Origin: JAWUWD01 sp034112085
GTDB taxonomy: Bacteria > Bacteroidota > Bacteroidia > Cytophagales > Cyclobacteriaceae
Direction of reading: 5' to 3'
DNA: 25,814 nucleotides
NCBI GenBank assembly: GCA_034112085.1
Contig: JAWUWD010000136.1
Span: 1 to 25,814 of the forward strand
The translations under genes and the position numbers were made by a program. Position 1 is the stretch's first letter. Each line of letters starts with the position of its first letter. Shown here in pieces: positions 23,862 through 25,814 of this stretch. A model generated the notes under the pieces. It was given only the letters and a program-made list of their open reading frames with translations, was not told where the DNA came from and searched no databases.

Positions 23862-24179
23862 ATCTACAAGGGAGACGACTGACTTATTCAGATGTTACAG
23901 CGAGGTGTAAAGTTTTTTTGAAAATGAGTTTAACGTCTTGCTATTAGAAAAAAAAATAGACCTCTTACACGCTCAAAGTTATACTGTTGTTTAAATTCAT
24001 TAATAATCGCGGACTTTCCTAGTCGTGCTATAGTATAATAACCAATGAAGCCCATTCATTGATAGGTTGTTTACTTCTTAATTATCCTGAGAACTCAGTC
24101 GTATTTAACAGGCCTTAGCATTCATTAACTATTATAAATGATAAGGACTTATATCATCGTGAAACAAATGTATTTTTTT
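23862..24179. other. 318-base divergent intergenic region
   Basis: Lies between the ECF sigma gene and the TPR/DUF6624 gene, which diverge. It holds the ECF promoter match at 23874-23899 and a perfect CAATGAA-GCCCA-TTCATTG hairpin (24043-24061). No further gene seen. The right half is AT-rich. Confidence 0.5.
23874..23899 (-). promoter_or_regulatory. ECF-type promoter before the sigma gene
   Basis: Minus-strand TGTAAC (23899-23894), exactly 16 bases, then CGTC (23877-23874). This agrees with the TGwAAC-N16/17-CGT-type consensus of many ECF sigma factors. The -10 ends 12 bases before the ATG at 23861, so the leader would be only a few bases. An overlapping AACTT-17-TCTGA match also resembles RpoE sites. 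Autoregulation is inferred. Confidence 0.5.
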
Positions 24180-24743
24180 ATGAAAGCGCAGATTTTAATT
24201 ACTTTAATGACTATTTCCTTAGCCAGCATTTCTTACGGACAAGCAGGAATACAAAATTATAGTCACCTTATTAACGATGCGGAAGACTTGTTTAAACAAG
24301 GAGAATATGAAAATGCTGCAGAAAAATATAAAGAAGCATTTGATGTGTTTGGAGGGAAAGGGGGTTTAGATGATAAATATAATTTTGCTAAGGCTTATAT
24401 TTTGTCTGGAGACCAAAAGACTGCTTTTTTTCACTTATTTAATTTAGCAAGAGCTACTAAACATTACGGGCTAAGTAATATAACTAAAGTCAAGGATGAT
24501 ATAAATTTCAACTCTTTGCATAATGATAAGCGTTGGGAAGAATTATTGAATATCATAAATAAAAATAAAAAAGAGCTTGAGGTCAATTTAGATAAAGAAT
24601 TGACAACCCTTTTAGATGAGGTTTTTGAAGATGACCAAAAGTATAGAAAGGCATACATAGATTTGATGTCTGAAAAAGGGAGAGAATCTGATGAAACTAA
24701 AGCAAGTTTTAAGCAGATGAAAAAATGGACTCAATTAATTTAA
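24180..24743 (+). CDS. TPR protein with the front part of a DUF6624 domain (5' half of a split gene)
   Basis: 187 residues from the ATG at 24180 (MKAQILITLMTISLASISYG), a clean signal peptide; an in-frame ATG at 24138 would spoil it. A TPR-like region covers about 24-110 (AEDLFKQGEYENAAEKYKEA, FAKAYILSGDQKTAFFHLFN), then DDINFNSLHNDKRWEELLN. The LTTLLDEVFEDDQKYRKAY segment that normally opens DUF6624 follows. The frame then closes at TAA 24741-24743 inside that domain. The continuation (MDSINLIKVKK...) is in the -1 frame from an A6 run at 24719-24724. Base use is visibly more AT-rich than in the genes to the left. Confidence 0.65.
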   Translation: MKAQILITLMTISLASISYGQAGIQNYSHLINDAEDLFKQGEYENAAEKYKEAFDVFGGKGGLDDKYNFAKAYILSGDQKTAFFHLFNLARATKHYGLSNITKVKDDINFNSLHNDKRWEELLNIINKNKKELEVNLDKELTTLLDEVFEDDQKYRKAYIDLMSEKGRESDETKASFKQMKKWTQLI

Positions 24744-25198
24744 TAAAAGTTAAGAAAATTATTGATACAAGAGGATGGTTAGGGAAAGACGTTATTGGTG
24801 ACAAAGGTATAACTACTGTGTTTTTAGTAATTCAACATGCAGATTCAGAAACTCAAAGAAAATATTTACCATTGATGAGAGAAGCATTTGCAAAAGGAAA
24901 TGCAGAAGCTAGTCATTTGGGATCTTTAGAAGATAGAGTAGCGATTGGAAAAGGAGAAAAACAAATTTATGGAACACAAATCGGGGTTGACTTAGAAACA
25001 AATATATCATATGTCCTTCCATTAATAGATCCAATAAATATGGATAAAAGACGGAAAGAAATTGGGCTTCAACCTTTAAAAGAATATCTCTCGATGTTTA
25101 ACATCACGTGGAATCCCGAAGAATACATAAAAGAATTACCTGAAATAGAAATTAAATATAAAAATCAAAGAGATAAAAATCATAAAGAGAAGAACTAG
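24725..25198 (+). CDS. DUF6624 domain, 3' half of a split gene
   Basis: 157 residues opening at ATG 24725, 19 bases inside the previous frame. It contains the body of the DUF6624 domain: INLIKVKKIIDTRGWLGKDV, FLVIQHADSETQRKYLPLM, LEDRVAIGKGEKQIYGTQIG, and a C-terminal DPINMDKRRKEIGL. The family is of unknown function. No signal peptide of its own, so as a free protein it would stay in the cytoplasm, whereas the 5' half is exported. That mismatch suggests the two were one exported protein. It could be expressed by -1 slippage on the A tract or by re-initiation at 24725; otherwise this is a pseudogene or a base-calling error. Confidence 0.6.
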   Translation: MDSINLIKVKKIIDTRGWLGKDVIGDKGITTVFLVIQHADSETQRKYLPLMREAFAKGNAEASHLGSLEDRVAIGKGEKQIYGTQIGVDLETNISYVLPLIDPINMDKRRKEIGLQPLKEYLSMFNITWNPEEYIKELPEIEIKYKNQRDKNHKEKN

Positions 25199-25488
25199 TT
25201 ATTTTTGACTAAAAGGAGGTGAAATTCTTACTAAATATCTTTGCGAAAAAAAATAACTACAGCAACTGTGTAAAATGCACTATATTCTGTTTTTAGATTT
25301 AGTTGTCAGACTTAATAAAATATTCTGAAATTCTACTATTTAGCTGTACAACCGAAGAATAATCTGTCATTATCATAGCCATCACGAACTACAATATCCT
25401 CTTATATAAGAGCTCCATGATTTGAGATGATAATAAATGTTTTTCCTAAACGGTCATTTTAATGCCGTTTAGGAATTCTACAAAAGAC
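25199..25488. other. AT-rich non-coding stretch
   Basis: No gene seen. It holds AAAGGAGGTGA, an 11-base complement of the 16S rRNA 3' end, at about 25213-25223 with no start codon at a useful distance. A perfect CTCTTATATAAGAG palindrome lies at 25399-25412, and the inverted repeat at 25445-25473 is listed separately. Confidence 0.45.
25445..25473. repeat. Perfect 9-bp inverted repeat after the Lys-rich gene
   Basis: CCTAAACGG (25445-25453) and CCGTTTAGG (25465-25473) are exact inverted copies. The loop also contains CATT/AATG, so the stem may be longer with one bulge. It lies 15 bases past the stop of the minus-strand microprotein. No T run follows on that strand, so calling it a terminator is uncertain. 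Confidence 0.55.
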
Positions 25489-25584
25489 TTAAGCTTTCTT
25501 TAGTTTCTTTTCTGCCTTTTTTTCTTTCGGAGTCTTAGTTGCTTCTTTTTTAACGTTTTTCTTTGCGTCTTTACCTTTTCCCAT
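25489..25584 (-). CDS. Lysine-rich microprotein, 31 residues
   Basis: ATG at 25584 to TAA at 25489-25491. It begins MGKGKDAKKNVKKEATKTPK, and 15 of 31 residues are lysine; there are no aromatic or Cys residues. Short Lys-rich proteins of the form MxKGxDxKKxxKKxxxKTxKEKxAxKxxKK occur as unannotated conserved ORFs in several bacterial groups, to my recollection. Function is unknown; nucleic-acid or ribosome binding would be a guess from charge alone. The inverted repeat just downstream and clean codon structure support a real gene. Confidence 0.6.
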   Translation of the reverse strand: MGKGKDAKKNVKKEATKTPKEKKAEKKLKKA

Positions 25585-25754
25585 GATATTTTTTAGTTAT
25601 ATGTTATTGATGTCTTATTCTATGTCTAAATACACTTGCCTTTCTAAACGTAATATACTTATTAAAAAGTAATAGCGGTTCATATTAGCTCCCAAACCAC
25701 TATTACTCATAAACATGTTGTACAACCTTCTATTTTATTCTACAGTTTTGTGTT

Positions 25755-25814
25755 TTAACAATACTTAGCTTTTTCTTTCATCTTCGCTTCTATGGCTTTG
25801 CCAGTTGGGGTGGC
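25755..25814 (-). CDS. C-terminal end of an unknown protein (cut by window edge)
   Basis: An open minus-strand frame enters from the right edge and stops at TAA 25755-25757. The visible 19 residues are ATPTGKAIEAKMKEKAKYC. This is too short to identify. The Lys/Ala-rich end with a terminal Cys is the only feature. The strand matches the neighbouring microprotein. Confidence 0.35.
   Translation of the reverse strand, partial: ATPTGKAIEAKMKEKAKYC

Noticed and set aside
24719..24743. Programmed -1 frameshift as a firm call
   Set aside because: The heptamer is G AAA AAA, not the efficient A AAA AAG type, and no downstream stimulatory hairpin was seen; kept only as one option.
25213..25223. Fragment of a 16S rRNA gene
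   Set aside because: The match stops after 11 bases and flanking sequence does not resemble rRNA.
1..25814. tRNA, rRNA, prophage or CRISPR array
   Set aside because: Scanned by eye on both strands; no cloverleaf with CCA-type end, rRNA landmark, phage structural gene or repeat-spacer array was recognised.

Overview
The window looks like chromosomal DNA from a free-living member of the Bacteroidota, most likely Cytophagales (inference). The supporting evidence is low-to-moderate GC, almost no Shine-Dalgarno sequences before genes, promoter-like boxes of the TTG / TAnnTTTG type, and Bacteroidota-typical families (DUF3667, DUF4252, DUF6624, TPR proteins with a short tail, SUMF1-like secreted proteins). 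Most genes are core metabolism and housekeeping. I see no prophage, IS element, CRISPR array, rRNA or tRNA.

Layout. (1) 1-4042, minus strand: a threonine operon thrA (fused aspartokinase/homoserine dehydrogenase) - thrB - thrC (cut by the left edge). It is preceded by an unannotated 32-codon leader peptide rich in Thr and Ile codons (3944-4042) and a terminator-like hairpin (3870-3889), together the layout of a ribosome-dependent attenuator. (2) 4216-7640: a DUF3667 membrane protein, a divergent exported probable beta-barrel protein, a 618-base gap with palindromes and one doubtful small ORF, then a 68-residue membrane protein ended by a strong terminator. (3) 7763-10798: an SDR oxidoreductase and folA on the minus strand, with a divergent DASS/SLC13 transporter whose flanks share a 12-base inverted repeat. 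(4) 10879-15766, minus strand: fmt, nth with an atypical Fe-S tail, a SUMF1-like secreted protein, pgk and a Sua5-type threonylcarbamoyl-AMP synthase. (5) 15838-17209, plus strand: two small membrane proteins and dipeptidase E.

(6) 17206-23861, minus strand, is the most distinctive block. Reading in transcription order it has an ECF sigma factor with an ECF-type promoter match directly in front of it, an overlapping membrane protein that is the likely anti-sigma, two DUF4252 exported proteins and a strong terminator. A second unit follows: a third DUF4252 paralogue, an ABC ATPase and an ABC permease. A 16-base perfect inverted repeat then abuts the start codon of a TPR membrane protein, followed in the same frame by an exported probable outer-membrane protein.

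(7) 24180-25814: an AT-rich TPR/DUF6624 gene that appears split by a -1 frame change in an A6 tract, a 31-residue lysine-rich microprotein, and the last 19 codons of another minus-strand gene.

The best candidates for something under-described are the threonine attenuator and the sigma/anti-sigma/DUF4252/ABC cluster.
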